Under the pieces are notes generated by a model that did not search any database, was not told the origin of the DNA, and worked only from the letters and a program-made list of their open reading frames with translations. A DNA stretch of 64,000 nucleotides, taken from contig LGER01000001.1 of assembly GCA_001507915.1 (NCBI GenBank), positions 1 to 64,000 on the forward strand, written 5' to 3'. Of the stretch, positions 1 to 9,500 are shown piece after piece. Each line of letters starts with the position of its first letter. Position 1 is the stretch's first letter. Origin of the DNA: Desulfonauticus sp. 38_4375. GTDB lineage: Bacteria > Desulfobacterota > Desulfovibrionia > Desulfovibrionales > Desulfonatronovibrionaceae. The position numbers and the translations under genes are program-made.

Positions 1-845
1 AACTCTTCAATAGCTGTGCTTACAGTCTCTCCTAAAGATCCCATGGTCACAAATACCACCTCAGCATCCTCAGCTCCATTTTGCTCCACCACCTTATAAC
101 TGCGGCCAAAACTCTTTTCCCAGGCTGTAAACACCTCTTTTATTACCTTTTTAGAATCAAAAAGGACCTGTTCCTGCTGTTTTTTAGCCTCAGCATATAT
201 TTCAGGCACTCCTACAGGACCCATGGTAACCGGCTTTTCCACATCCAGTTTTAACTGAGGAATATATTCAGGCAAAAAGGCGTCTATCTTTTCCTGGTCT
301 TCTATAATCACAGGTTCAATCATGTGACTTAAAATAAAACCATCTATATTTACGCCCACAGGCAAAAGTACTCTTCTATCCTCTCCAATTTTAAAGGCCA
401 TAATAGTCAAATCAAAGGCTTCCTGGCCATTTTCTGCAAAAAGTTGAATCCAGCCCACATCTCGTTCAGCCATAATATCACTATGGTCATTCCAGATGGA
501 AATGGGGCCAGATAAGGCCCTGTTGGCAATGGTCATAACAATGGGAAGACGCATGCTGGCAGCAATGAATAAAATCTCATGCATCAGGGCAAGCCCCTGA
601 GAAGAAGTGGCTGTATATACCCTGGCCCCTGTAGCAGAAGAGCCTACAGCTGCACTCATGGCTGTATGTTCTGACTCTACAGGGATAAATGCTGCTTCTA
701 GCTCCCCATTGGCTACTATCTGGGATAATTCTTCCACAATATGAGTCTGAGGCGTTATGGGATAGGCAGAAATAACATCTACCTTGGCCAACTTTACTGC
801 CTCAGCTATAGCCAAAGAAACTTCTGTACCTATTCTTTTAGCCAT
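1..845 (-). CDS. porA: Pyruvate/2-oxoacid:ferredoxin oxidoreductase, alpha subunit (3' end outside window)
   Basis: About 281 residues are visible, starting at the ATG at 843-845 and running off the left edge, so the C-terminus is missing. The N-terminus carries the family signature AYPITPQT and a PVESEHTAM segment, typical of the alpha subunit (pyrimidine-binding domain) of thiamine-pyrophosphate 2-oxoacid:ferredoxin oxidoreductases, which decarboxylate pyruvate to acetyl-CoA and reduce ferredoxin in the cytoplasm. It directly follows the delta ferredoxin subunit, with stop and start sharing bases (TAATG), so the two are translationally coupled. The beta subunit would be expected beyond the left edge. 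Pyruvate is the likeliest substrate from family and gene order, but another 2-oxoacid cannot be excluded without the remaining subunits. Confidence 0.9.
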   Translation of the reverse strand, partial: MAKRIGTEVSLAIAEAVKLAKVDVISAYPITPQTHIVEELSQIVANGELEAAFIPVESEHTAMSAAVGSSATGARVYTATSSQGLALMHEILFIAASMRLPIVMTIANRALSGPISIWNDHSDIMAERDVGWIQLFAENGQEAFDLTIMAFKIGEDRRVLLPVGVNIDGFILSHMIEPVIIEDQEKIDAFLPEYIPQLKLDVEKPVTMGPVGVPEIYAEAKKQQEQVLFDSKKVIKEVFTAWEKSFGRSYKVVEQNGAEDAEVVFVTMGSLGETVSTAIEE

Positions 846-1126
846 TATTTTTCCTCCAATACCAAACTTAAAGCCCCTTTAGGACATTCTTGCACGCAAA
901 TACCACACCCTTTACAGTAATAAAGATTGGCTCTAAAAAAACCATCTTCTCCCTCTTCCACACAAAACTCAGGGCAATAAACCGCACACAAACCACATTT
1001 TATACACTTTTCCTCATCTAATACGGGCTTTTCAGTCCGCCAATCACCTGTCTTAAGTTCAGCAGCATTACCTGGAGTAGTAATGGCTGCTCCTAGTTCT
1101 AGATCCTTCCAACCAGGATAGGTCAT
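845..1126 (-). CDS. porD: 2-oxoacid:ferredoxin oxidoreductase delta subunit, 2[4Fe-4S] ferredoxin
   Basis: A 93-residue protein with two complete 4Fe-4S motifs, CIKCGLCAVYCP and CKGCGICVQECP, after a short N-terminal lead (GWKDLELGAAITTPGNA) typical of PorD. It transfers electrons from the thiamine-bound intermediate of the catalytic subunits to external ferredoxin. A good ribosome-binding site (GGAGGAAG) lies just upstream of the ATG. It is the first visible gene of a por operon and overlaps porA by one base. The 105 bases upstream probably hold its promoter, but no clear -35/-10 pair stands out. Confidence 0.92.
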   Translation of the reverse strand: MTYPGWKDLELGAAITTPGNAAELKTGDWRTEKPVLDEEKCIKCGLCAVYCPEFCVEEGEDGFFRANLYYCKGCGICVQECPKGALSLVLEEK

Positions 1127-1231
1127 GACAATCTTCCTCCATTTTTACAATTTTCTCTTTGTTAACCAAGAAAGTAAACAAAACAAACTTTTCTTCGATT
1201 AACGGTCTTTTTTAACCTTCCAAAAACCTTT

Positions 1232-2200
1232 TTAAGCTTTAAGCAAGCTCTTGGCCAAATCTTCTAACATAGAAGCCAGCCTTAATATCTCTACCGAAGT
1301 AAAACCATCTTTTTCCATACGCCGATAAGTCCATAAACCGAGGTATAACTTATCTTCTGCACTAAGTCCAACATCTTTAAGCTGGGCTAAAATCTTTTTT
1401 TGTAAGTGTTCTCTGGCAAAAATAGTCTTTTTAATTAAGTCACCCAATCTAGCTTTTTCTTCTTTATCTTTTTCTTCCAGTTGCCAGTATTTAGCATAGA
1501 TTTGATAAAGACTTTTTTGAATCTCCAGATAATCCTTTATTCCTGTTACCAATTCTGTCTTAGAACCCATTAAGTTTAACTCTCTAGCAATAGCTAAAAT
1601 TTTTTCCTGTAAACTAGTTAAGAACAATTTTCTTTTGGCTTCTGGCCAGTTATTTTCTTTAACATAACTATCCAGTTTATCATTCAATCGGTAAAGTACA
1701 AAGGATTTAAGTAAAGGGAAAATCTCTTGAGAAAAAGAAGTAGAAAATAACTGTTTAAAAATAAAAAGTCTTTTTTGCTGAACATCTTCTCCTTCTGCTG
1801 TAAATCCTTCCAGATCTACTCCAAAATAAAGATTCATCTTTTTTAAACTAAAAGTAAAGTTATCCCTTTGAGAATCATAATTTTTCAGGAAAAAATCAAT
1901 TACTCTATCTACCAGTTCAACCTGAAAAAAAGATACTTGAGGAAATGTTGGGGGTAAATCAGTTACCTGTTCCTCTTTTTTCTCCTCTTCCACAACTTCC
2001 TCTGTATTATTCTCACTAACTTCAGGCTTTAGAGAAGAAAATTCATAACCATAAGTAGTATTTTTATCTATTTTAGAAGAAACCTTGGATTTTATACCTT
2101 CTACCTGTTTTACAGGCTCTTTTTTAAATTTGAAAGTAAAAAGAAAAATAAATCCAGAAACTAAAACCAAAAGTAAAATAAAAATTGTTTTTCTACTCAT
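1232..2200 (-). CDS. Membrane-anchored helical protein of unknown function
   Basis: 322 residues. The N-terminus is one hydrophobic segment (about residues 5-24) followed by a Lys-rich stretch, which predicts a single inner-membrane anchor with the rest in the periplasm. Residues 30-85 are charged and low in complexity (EEVVEEEKKEEQ), a likely flexible linker. The remainder, from about residue 88, is rich in Leu, Lys and Glu and looks almost entirely alpha-helical. I recognise no family; the layout of anchor, linker and helical domain recalls periplasmic chaperones, but no motif supports that. Its start overlaps the end of the NifX-like gene by 8 bases, so the two are probably co-transcribed. 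Confidence 0.7.
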   Translation of the reverse strand: MSRKTIFILLLVLVSGFIFLFTFKFKKEPVKQVEGIKSKVSSKIDKNTTYGYEFSSLKPEVSENNTEEVVEEEKKEEQVTDLPPTFPQVSFFQVELVDRVIDFFLKNYDSQRDNFTFSLKKMNLYFGVDLEGFTAEGEDVQQKRLFIFKQLFSTSFSQEIFPLLKSFVLYRLNDKLDSYVKENNWPEAKRKLFLTSLQEKILAIARELNLMGSKTELVTGIKDYLEIQKSLYQIYAKYWQLEEKDKEEKARLGDLIKKTIFAREHLQKKILAQLKDVGLSAEDKLYLGLWTYRRMEKDGFTSVEILRLASMLEDLAKSLLKA

Positions 2201-2510
2201 ACCTTCTCTCCTCTCTTATCAAAAAGGCCAAGGCATTTTCTATATTATCCATAACATTATCTATAACTTTTACTTTCTTCCACTTTAAATAATTATAATA
2301 CTCATCTTCAATACCGTTAGTAAGAACAATATCCACATTTTCCTTTAGAATTAAAGAGCACATTTCTTCTCCAGAAGATTCAGGCAAAATAACATTCTTA
2401 CTGGAAACAACTTTCCACTTGGAATCAAACTCTACAATAAACACTTCCAAAGCTAAATCAAAGCGAGGAGCAACCTCTTTTCCTAAAATGGGAATTAGGA
2501 CTTTGGTCAT
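2193..2510 (-). CDS. NifX/NifB-type dinitrogenase iron-molybdenum cofactor-binding domain protein
   Basis: 105 residues covering a single Di-Nase FeMo-cofactor (RNase H-like) domain: an opening TKVLIPILGKEVAPRFDLA strand-loop, central VDIVLTNGIEDE and a C-terminal helix. Such small proteins bind metal-sulfur clusters or their precursors. Outside nitrogen fixers they are common in sulfate reducers, for example the orange-protein family with a Mo-Cu cluster. No nif genes are in the window, so a role in nitrogenase assembly is not supported. It lies 5 bases after the sigma-54 activator gene, a pairing that recalls orange-protein loci, although the ParA/Mrp-type ATPases of those loci are absent here. 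The family call is firm; the cargo is unknown. Confidence 0.8.
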   Translation of the reverse strand: MTKVLIPILGKEVAPRFDLALEVFIVEFDSKWKVVSSKNVILPESSGEEMCSLILKENVDIVLTNGIEDEYYNYLKWKKVKVIDNVMDNIENALAFLIREERRYE

Positions 2511-2515
2511 TTTAA

Positions 2516-3841
2516 TTAAATCCTATAAAATTTCATTTTACGCCAGAGTTTACTTCTAGACCAACCCAGATATTTGGCAGCTTCACTTTTTTTGCCTCTA
2601 CATTGTTTCAAGGCTTCTAGAATCATATTTTTCTCTAAGTCTTGAAAATTGTCTTCTTTTTCCGGGGAAAATACTTCTTTTTTTTCTATCTGAGGGGTAA
2701 CTGCAGTATATTCTTTGAGATAGGCAGGCAAATCTTCCAAACCAATTTTTTCTTGCATACACACAGCCACGCTATACTCTACAATATTTCTAAGCTCTCT
2801 TACATTTCCAGGATATCGATAAGAAAGCAAAAATCTTAACGCATCCAAAGAAAACTCTTTTATCTTTTTTTGTAGTTTTTTGTTATAAAAATTCAGAAAA
2901 TAATAAAGTAGTTCTTTTATGTCTTCTCCCCTCTCTCTAAGAGGAGGCAAAGCCAGCCTGACCACATTAAGTCTAAAAAAAAGATCTTCTCTAAATTTTT
3001 TTTCTTTAATCATCTGTCTCAAATCTCTATGCGTGGCAGCAATAACTCTTACATCCACCTCTATCCCCCTGGTGCTGCCCAAAGGATATATCACTTGATC
3101 ATCTAAAAAAGATAAAAGCTTTACCTGTAAAGATAATGGCAAGTCGCCTATCTCAGTTAAAAAAATTGTGCCCTTATGAGCAAGTTTAAACCAGCCAGGT
3201 TTATCTGTGGTTGCACCTGTAAAGGCTCCCTTTTTATAACCAAAAAGTTCAGATTCCAAAAGATTTTCAGGTAAAGCTCCGCAATTCACCTTTATAAAAG
3301 GACCATCCTTGCGAAAAGAGTGTTGATGAATCGCTTCTGCTAGTAGGTCCTTACCTGTTCCTGTCTCTCCAGTAATCAAAATTGCAGAATCAGTCTTGGC
3401 TACTATGGGAACAAGGGCAAAAAGTTCCTTCATCTTGGGACAATTTCCTAAAATATTGCTAAATTCTCCCTGGCTAAGTTTCTCTTCTTCTTTAAGTTCT
3501 TCTATGCTTTCTAAATAAGCGACAATGTTACCGTCTTTATCTACCAGAGGAGCTATTTTTTGCCTTATCTTTTTTAATTCCCGATAGTAGTTAATTAAAT
3601 TTGCTTCTTGATATTCATTCTTATCTATTGTTTTCATTAAACATCTATCCAGGCAACAATTACTTCTCAAAACTTGGTAACATTTTTTGCCCAAAAGTTT
3701 ATCTCGTTCTGTACCTAGAAACACTTCCAGATAAGTATTTAAAAAAATAACTCTTTTCTCTAAATCAAAAATGATTATACCGTGAGGTATCTGATCTAAA
3801 AGATGCAAAAGATCTAAGTCAAAATTTATTTTATTATTCAT
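2516..3841 (-). CDS. PAS-domain sigma-54-dependent transcriptional activator with atypical Walker B
   Basis: 441 residues. Residues 10-115 form a PAS-like sensor domain holding a cluster of cysteines (C54, C62, C63, C67) that could bind a metal or Fe-S cluster. Residues 128-360 are the AAA+ sigma-54 interaction domain, with Walker A GETGTGKD (158-165) and the sigma-54 contact loop GAFTGA (205-210). The C-terminus is a Fis-type helix-turn-helix (SEAAKYLGWSRSKLWRKM). The Walker B segment reads TIFLTE, with Thr at residue 229 where the family has the Mg-binding Asp of FLDE; the codon is ACT. The protein needs sigma-54 RNA polymerase and should open promoters elsewhere. It overlaps tilS by 8 bases and precedes the NifX-like gene, its likeliest functional partner. 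Confidence 0.9.
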   Translation of the reverse strand: MNNKINFDLDLLHLLDQIPHGIIIFDLEKRVIFLNTYLEVFLGTERDKLLGKKCYQVLRSNCCLDRCLMKTIDKNEYQEANLINYYRELKKIRQKIAPLVDKDGNIVAYLESIEELKEEEKLSQGEFSNILGNCPKMKELFALVPIVAKTDSAILITGETGTGKDLLAEAIHQHSFRKDGPFIKVNCGALPENLLESELFGYKKGAFTGATTDKPGWFKLAHKGTIFLTEIGDLPLSLQVKLLSFLDDQVIYPLGSTRGIEVDVRVIAATHRDLRQMIKEKKFREDLFFRLNVVRLALPPLRERGEDIKELLYYFLNFYNKKLQKKIKEFSLDALRFLLSYRYPGNVRELRNIVEYSVAVCMQEKIGLEDLPAYLKEYTAVTPQIEKKEVFSPEKEDNFQDLEKNMILEALKQCRGKKSEAAKYLGWSRSKLWRKMKFYRI

Positions 3842-4859
3842 TTTCTTTTATAATCACTATTTTGTCTTTTAATACTTTTACCTTTTTTTTGCCAGGAAAT
3901 TCAAAGGTTTTAGCAGAACTACTATCTTGTTCTAAAAAAAGTTCTAACCTGTACAGATTATCAAAAAGAACCTGTCCCTTCCCTATCTTATCCAGGTAAA
4001 AGGCCAATAAATTCAATCTATCCAGACTTGCTAACCCTTCCAGATCCTTTCTTTTTACTTCTATACAACAATCATCTTTTTTTATTTCTATTTTATTTAA
4101 AATTTGTTTCAAATCCCTTCTTTCCAGTTGACTGATTTTCCAGATTTTAAAGACATTTTTTAAAAACAAGGGATTTTCCTTTAAAAATAGAGGCAAGATA
4201 TTATGCCGAACCCTATTTCTTAAAAAACTTAAATCCTCATTGCTTTTATCCACACAATATCCCTGTCCTACCAGTTCTAAAAACTTAAGTATTTCCTCTT
4301 TAGTAAGAAAAATTAAAGGACGCAATAAGGTAAAAAAATCCTGCTCAATTTTTGCTTCCATACCTCCCAACGCAGGCCAACCAGTACCTCGAATAAAACG
4401 CATAAGCACATCTTCAGCCAGATCATTTAAATGGTGTCCTAGAGCAACCAGTTCAAAACCATATTTTTTAGTTAAATAGGTTAAAAGTTTATAGCGAAGA
4501 TTTCTACCTATTTCTTCCAGGCCTTTTCCTGTTTTTTGGGCAATAAGATCTACCCTGGTGGAAAAAAAATAAAGGGAAAATCCTTGTCTCTGGCTTAAAT
4601 CTTCTAAAAACCTTTTTTCCTCTTTACTTTCTTTGCGTAAACCATGGTCCAAATAAAAACCAGCAATTTCCTTAAGTTTTAGTCTTTTTTTTAGAAGGGT
4701 TAAAATGAGGGCTAAAGCTGTAGAATCAGGACCGCCAGACAAGGACAAGAGGAGAGATTTATTTTGAGTGGAAACTTTAAGTTCCTGACGCAAAAAACGC
4801 TCTACTTTTAAAACCAGATGAGCAGCTGGGGCGGGCAGGTCTTGTAAACGCAAAGCCAT
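3834..4859 (-). CDS. tilS: tRNA(Ile)-lysidine synthase
   Basis: 341 residues from the ATG at 4857-4859, chosen because it begins MALRLQDLP one base after the upstream stop; an ATG further upstream (4925) would overlap the preceding gene by 65 bases. The PP-loop motif SLSGGPDSTAL (about residues 43-53), LDHGLR, HHLNDLAEDVLMR and RNRVRHNILPLF identify TilS. It uses ATP and lysine to convert C34 of the AUA-decoding tRNA-Ile to lysidine, an essential step. It is shorter than the 432-residue E. coli enzyme, mainly at the C-terminal end, as in many other bacteria. Confidence 0.93.
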   Translation of the reverse strand: MALRLQDLPAPAAHLVLKVERFLRQELKVSTQNKSLLLSLSGGPDSTALALILTLLKKRLKLKEIAGFYLDHGLRKESKEEKRFLEDLSQRQGFSLYFFSTRVDLIAQKTGKGLEEIGRNLRYKLLTYLTKKYGFELVALGHHLNDLAEDVLMRFIRGTGWPALGGMEAKIEQDFFTLLRPLIFLTKEEILKFLELVGQGYCVDKSNEDLSFLRNRVRHNILPLFLKENPLFLKNVFKIWKISQLERRDLKQILNKIEIKKDDCCIEVKRKDLEGLASLDRLNLLAFYLDKIGKGQVLFDNLYRLELFLEQDSSSAKTFEFPGKKKVKVLKDKIVIIKENE

Positions 4860-4860
4860 T

Positions 4861-6450
4861 TTAAAAACTAAAGTTAACCTTTTGATATTGTTTAGGAATC
4901 CACCAGCGGATAAAATTATAACCAATACCTGCTGGAGCAGGCTCTATCCCTTTAATGCGCTTGTGCACAATGGGTAGGGCATAAGGCACATACAAAAAAC
5001 AATAGGGCTGTTCTTTATGCAAAATCTCCTGGACCCTATCATAAATTTTTTTTCTTTGACTCAAGTCCAGAGTCTCTCGACCAAGTTCTAAGAGTTTATC
5101 CACTTCTTTACTTTTATATCCCATAAAATTTAACCCACCTGCTACAGCCTTTGAAGAATGCCAGACATCAAAAAGGTCTGGATCCAGAGGGATAGTCCAG
5201 GCTAAAATTACAGTTTCAAAATTACCCTTATCAATAAATTCGTTGATAAAAGTAGCCCACTCCAGGGTCCGGATATGCACTTTAATTCCCACTTGAGCCA
5301 GACGATATTGAATAATTATGGCAGTTTTTAGACGCAAGTCATTTCCCTGATTGGTCAGAATGGTAAACTCAAGTTTTTTACCATCCCTTTCTAAAAAACC
5401 ATCTCCATCCAGGTCCTTATATCCCAGGTCTTCTAAAATCTTTTTAGCCTTTACAGGATTATAGGGATAATCTTTTATCCTGGTATTATACGCCCAGGTG
5501 CCTGGTTTATAAGGGCCTATTGTTGGCTCTCCCAGTCCAAATAAAACTCCTTTAACAATCTCCTCTTTATCTAAAGCCAGGGCTATCGCCTGCCTTAATT
5601 TTACATTCTTAAATAAAGGATGTCTTAAGTTATAACCCAGGTAGGTATAGGAAGAAGCAAGATACTTATATTTATTAAAATTTTTCTGCCAAAATCTTCC
5701 CTTAGTCTGAAAAATATATTGCAAAGGAGACAAGTTCATATTGTCTAAATTACCAGCCTTTAACTCCAAAAACATGGTATTCATATCAGGAATAACCCTA
5801 TACACAACCTCATCAATATAAGGCCTGCCCTCAAAATAATTAGCATTGGCTTTTAAAATTAAGTTCCTGCCACTTTCCCATTTTACTAATTTATAAGGCC
5901 CTGCTCCCAAAGGGTTACGACTATATTTGGTTTGTAGTAGATTTTCTTTTTCCAAAATATGCCTGGGCAAGATAGACATGGTCCAGGAGGCAAGAGAGCC
6001 TGCATAGACTTTGGGATAAGTTACTTCCAGTTCATAAGGAGAAAGGACTCGACATTCTTTAACCAGTTTAAAGTCTTCGCCATAAGCAGTGGGAGTTTTA
6101 GGATCTATCATTAATTTATAAGTAAAATAGACATCTTCGGCAGTTAAAGGTTTTCCGTCAAACCAAAAAATATTTTTTTTAAGCTTGAACCTAAGCCTTT
6201 TACCCCCATCTAAAACTTCATAACCAGAGGCAGCCCAGGGCACCAGTTGCAAATTTTTATCATACTTTAAAAGAGAAACATATAACAAGTCAGCTAGTTC
6301 GTGGGAAAAGGCATCTGTAGCCAAAGGCGGAATAAGATTGGTAGGGTCACTTAAGGTGCTTAAAATAATCCTTCCGCCTAAATCCTGAGCTCTAAGCCAA
6401 GGATTAAGGCCCCAAAAAACAAGGTATAACAAAATAAAAACCTTTTTCAT
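4861..6450 (-). CDS. ABC transporter family 5 (peptide/nickel-type) substrate-binding protein
   Basis: 529 residues with a cleavable signal peptide (MKKVFILLYLVFWGLNPWLRA then QD). The body is the SBP_bac_5 fold: LIPPLATDAFSHELADLLY near the N-terminus, the hallmark RFKLKKNIFWFDGKPLTAED, and RQAIALALDKEEI in the middle. Members bind oligopeptides, dipeptides, nickel or other solutes in the periplasm and hand them to a permease pair. No permease or ATPase genes lie beside it, so it is either an orphan receptor or serves a transporter elsewhere. It is transcribed with tilS one base downstream. Ligand not predictable from sequence. Confidence 0.9.
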   Translation of the reverse strand: MKKVFILLYLVFWGLNPWLRAQDLGGRIILSTLSDPTNLIPPLATDAFSHELADLLYVSLLKYDKNLQLVPWAASGYEVLDGGKRLRFKLKKNIFWFDGKPLTAEDVYFTYKLMIDPKTPTAYGEDFKLVKECRVLSPYELEVTYPKVYAGSLASWTMSILPRHILEKENLLQTKYSRNPLGAGPYKLVKWESGRNLILKANANYFEGRPYIDEVVYRVIPDMNTMFLELKAGNLDNMNLSPLQYIFQTKGRFWQKNFNKYKYLASSYTYLGYNLRHPLFKNVKLRQAIALALDKEEIVKGVLFGLGEPTIGPYKPGTWAYNTRIKDYPYNPVKAKKILEDLGYKDLDGDGFLERDGKKLEFTILTNQGNDLRLKTAIIIQYRLAQVGIKVHIRTLEWATFINEFIDKGNFETVILAWTIPLDPDLFDVWHSSKAVAGGLNFMGYKSKEVDKLLELGRETLDLSQRKKIYDRVQEILHKEQPYCFLYVPYALPIVHKRIKGIEPAPAGIGYNFIRWWIPKQYQKVNFSF

Positions 6451-6581
6451 TTTAGTCAGTTAAACCTATTTTTTCAGTTTAGTAAAAAAACTTTTTTCAA
6501 ATCTTGCCAAAAGTCCTCAATTTGCTTAAATAGAAATGTTCTTTTTTACCACTTTTGTTAATGTAAGGAGTCAATGAATTA

Positions 6582-9500
6582 ATGGTGATGAATGAAGAGA
6601 AAAAAGTCAAAGACATTTTAGCTGCATTTGTGAAAGATAACATTCCAGAATATATTTACGAAAACGCCCAGGAAATGGCCTCTAAAGAAGACCTTAAGCT
6701 AAACCTCAAACAACACTCTGATTACTTAGAATTAAGCGGTCAGGTTCAGGCCGAGGATTTCCAAGTCTATCAAACCGAGATCTCTCTAAACCTAGAACTG
6801 GAATCTGTAACTTATTATTGTAACTGTCCAGAATCCTTTGCTGGCATATGTAAGCATGTAGGCGCTACTCTTATCAAATACCTTCACTCCCTGGAGCAGG
6901 AAAACAGTGAAGAAGAAGCTATTTTGGTCAGTACAGACTGGAAAACTACTTTTAAAAGCTATTTTGCTACTCAACTAGAACCAGAACCAGGCCAACACTA
7001 CATAGTTTACCGTTTTTTCCCAGAAGTAGGTCGTCTGCAGGTAGAATTTTTTAGAGCCAGACAAAATAAATCCGGACTTTCCTCTGTTTTAAATCCCATC
7101 ACCTTAGAACAAATCCTGCGCAATCCAGAATGGTGTGAAGTATCGCCAGACCTTCCGCAAGTGGCAGAACAAATTGGCCAATACTTAGACTATTATGGCC
7201 ATAAGGTAGAAATACCCTATGGACTTATGAGCTGGTTTTTTACTGCTATTAAAAATGAGTATTACTTATTTTTTGAGGAAACAGAAAAGCCTGTACGCAT
7301 TGTCTCCACTCCCATGCGTTTACAGTTAAAACCAACCCTTACTGAAGATGGACTAACCTTTGAAGTCATGCTGGGCAGAGAAGGCAAGATTCCCTTTCCC
7401 ATCAAAGGAGAAGAGACCTTTTTCTTTGGAGACATGCCCTTATGGGTATTTTGGAAGTATACTTTTTATCCAGTACATACTGGTATCCCTCCCTTTCTCA
7501 TTCGAGAACTGGTAGTAAAGCCCCCTATTGTACCTCATAAGGAAATTTCTGAATTTCTGGACCGAGTCTGGACCCAGATTCCAGCCTCAGACCTCTTTGA
7601 ACAAGAAAAATTTCTGGAAAGAATGGCTCCCATTTTTGTGGAAGCCAAATACAATCCCAAACTCTTTTTGGAAGAAGAAGGTAGCCTGTTAACCCTTCAA
7701 ATTCAAAATGTTTATGAAACTGAACATGGTGAGTTTACCTTGCCTGGTCCAGACCCGGACTTACAAACAGGAAGCTATCAATTTGAAGGAAAATCCTTTC
7801 TTATTCGAAGAGACCAGGAAAAAGAAGGAGAGCTAATAAACAGGCTTATGAATCTTGGCTTTCAGGCCAGAAACAATGCCCTTTGGTTCTTAGAGCCTGA
7901 AGAAGCCATCAATTTCCTCCTGGACGAATATCCCAAACTGGTAAAAGAATATAGAGTTTATGGAGAAAAGAACCTATCCAGGTACAAAGTAAGACTCTCT
8001 CCACCCAGGGTGGTTGCTCAGGTGGAAAGCAAAGAGGAAAACACCTGGTTCAATGTGAATATTGTGGTGGAATATGATGATATTTCCGTGCCCATAGAAA
8101 AAATCTGGAAGGCCTGGTCTCAAGGCAAGCGTTATGTCCAGTTAAAAGATGGCTCTTACACCAGCTTACCAGAATCCTGGCTGGAAAAGCTGGGACACAA
8201 ACTGCAAACCATGGGTCTGGATCCAGAAAAGGGTCCCAAGAAAAAATATGCTCACCACGAAGCCTCAATCATTGATAAACTGGTAGAAGATGTGGATGAA
8301 CTCCAGGCAGATTCTTTCTGGGATGAATTAAGAGAAAAAATTCATACTTTTAAAGAGATTACCGCAGTAGAGCAACCCAAAGAGCTCAATGCCACCTTAA
8401 GACCTTACCAGCTACAGGGTTTAAGCTATCTCAACTTCCTCTATGAATACAAATTTGGTGGCATTTTAGCCGATGAAATGGGACTGGGTAAAACCATTCA
8501 GACCCTTTCCTTTCTTCAGCACCTAAAGGAAAAGGGTATAACTGGTCCGCATCTTATTGTGGTACCCACCTCTGTTTTGCCCAACTGGGAAAGAGAAGCA
8601 GAAAAATTTGTCCCCACCATGAAAAGATTGGTAATTTACGGGGCCAAAAGAGAACATATTTTCCCTCAAATCAAAGAAGCAGAGCTGGTCCTAACTACCT
8701 ATGCCTTACTTAGAAGAGATTTGGAATTTTTATTGCCCTATGAATACGCAAGCGTTATCTTAGATGAAGCCCAAAACATTAAAAACCCCAATACCATTAC
8801 TGCCAAAGCCGTACGCAAGTTAAACTCCCGTTTTAGATTGTGTCTTTCTGGAACTCCCATTGAAAACAACTTGCTGGAACTCTGGTCTCTCTTTGAGTTT
8901 CTCATGCCAGGCTTTCTGGGCTCCCAACACGCCTTTCACAAGGGATTTATCAAACCCATTAAAGACGGGGATGAAGAGGCCCTTAACTATTTAAAAAACA
9001 GAGTAAAACCCTTTATCTTGCGCAGAACCAAGGACCAGGTGGCCAAAGACCTGCCACCCAAGGTGGAAAATGTTTACTACACTGCCCTGCTGGACGAACA
9101 AATGGAACTCTACGCTTCTTTGGCCAAAAAACTCAAAGAACAGGTCCTACAAAGAGTGGAAGAAAAAGGTATTGCTGGCTCTCAAATGTCCATTTTGGAT
9201 GCCCTGCTAAAACTAAGACAAATCTGCTGCCACCCTCGACTGTTAAAGCTGGATATGCCTGGAGTGCAAACCAACCTGCCTTCTGGCAAATTTGAGGCCT
9301 TTAAAGAACTGGTCACCACCATCATTGAAGATGGCCACAAAGTACTGGTCTTTTCTCAATTTGTGCAGATGCTGCACATCATTCGCTCCTGGCTTTCCAT
9401 GAACAAAATCCCCTTTGCTTATCTGGATGGCTCCAGCAAAGATAGATTTGAACAGGTGGACAGATTTAACAATGATCCCAATATCCCCATCTTTTTAATA

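Noticed and set aside
2193-2510. Nitrogenase cofactor assembly by the NifX-like protein
   Set aside because: No nif structural or assembly gene is in the window, and the domain is common in non-fixing sulfate reducers.
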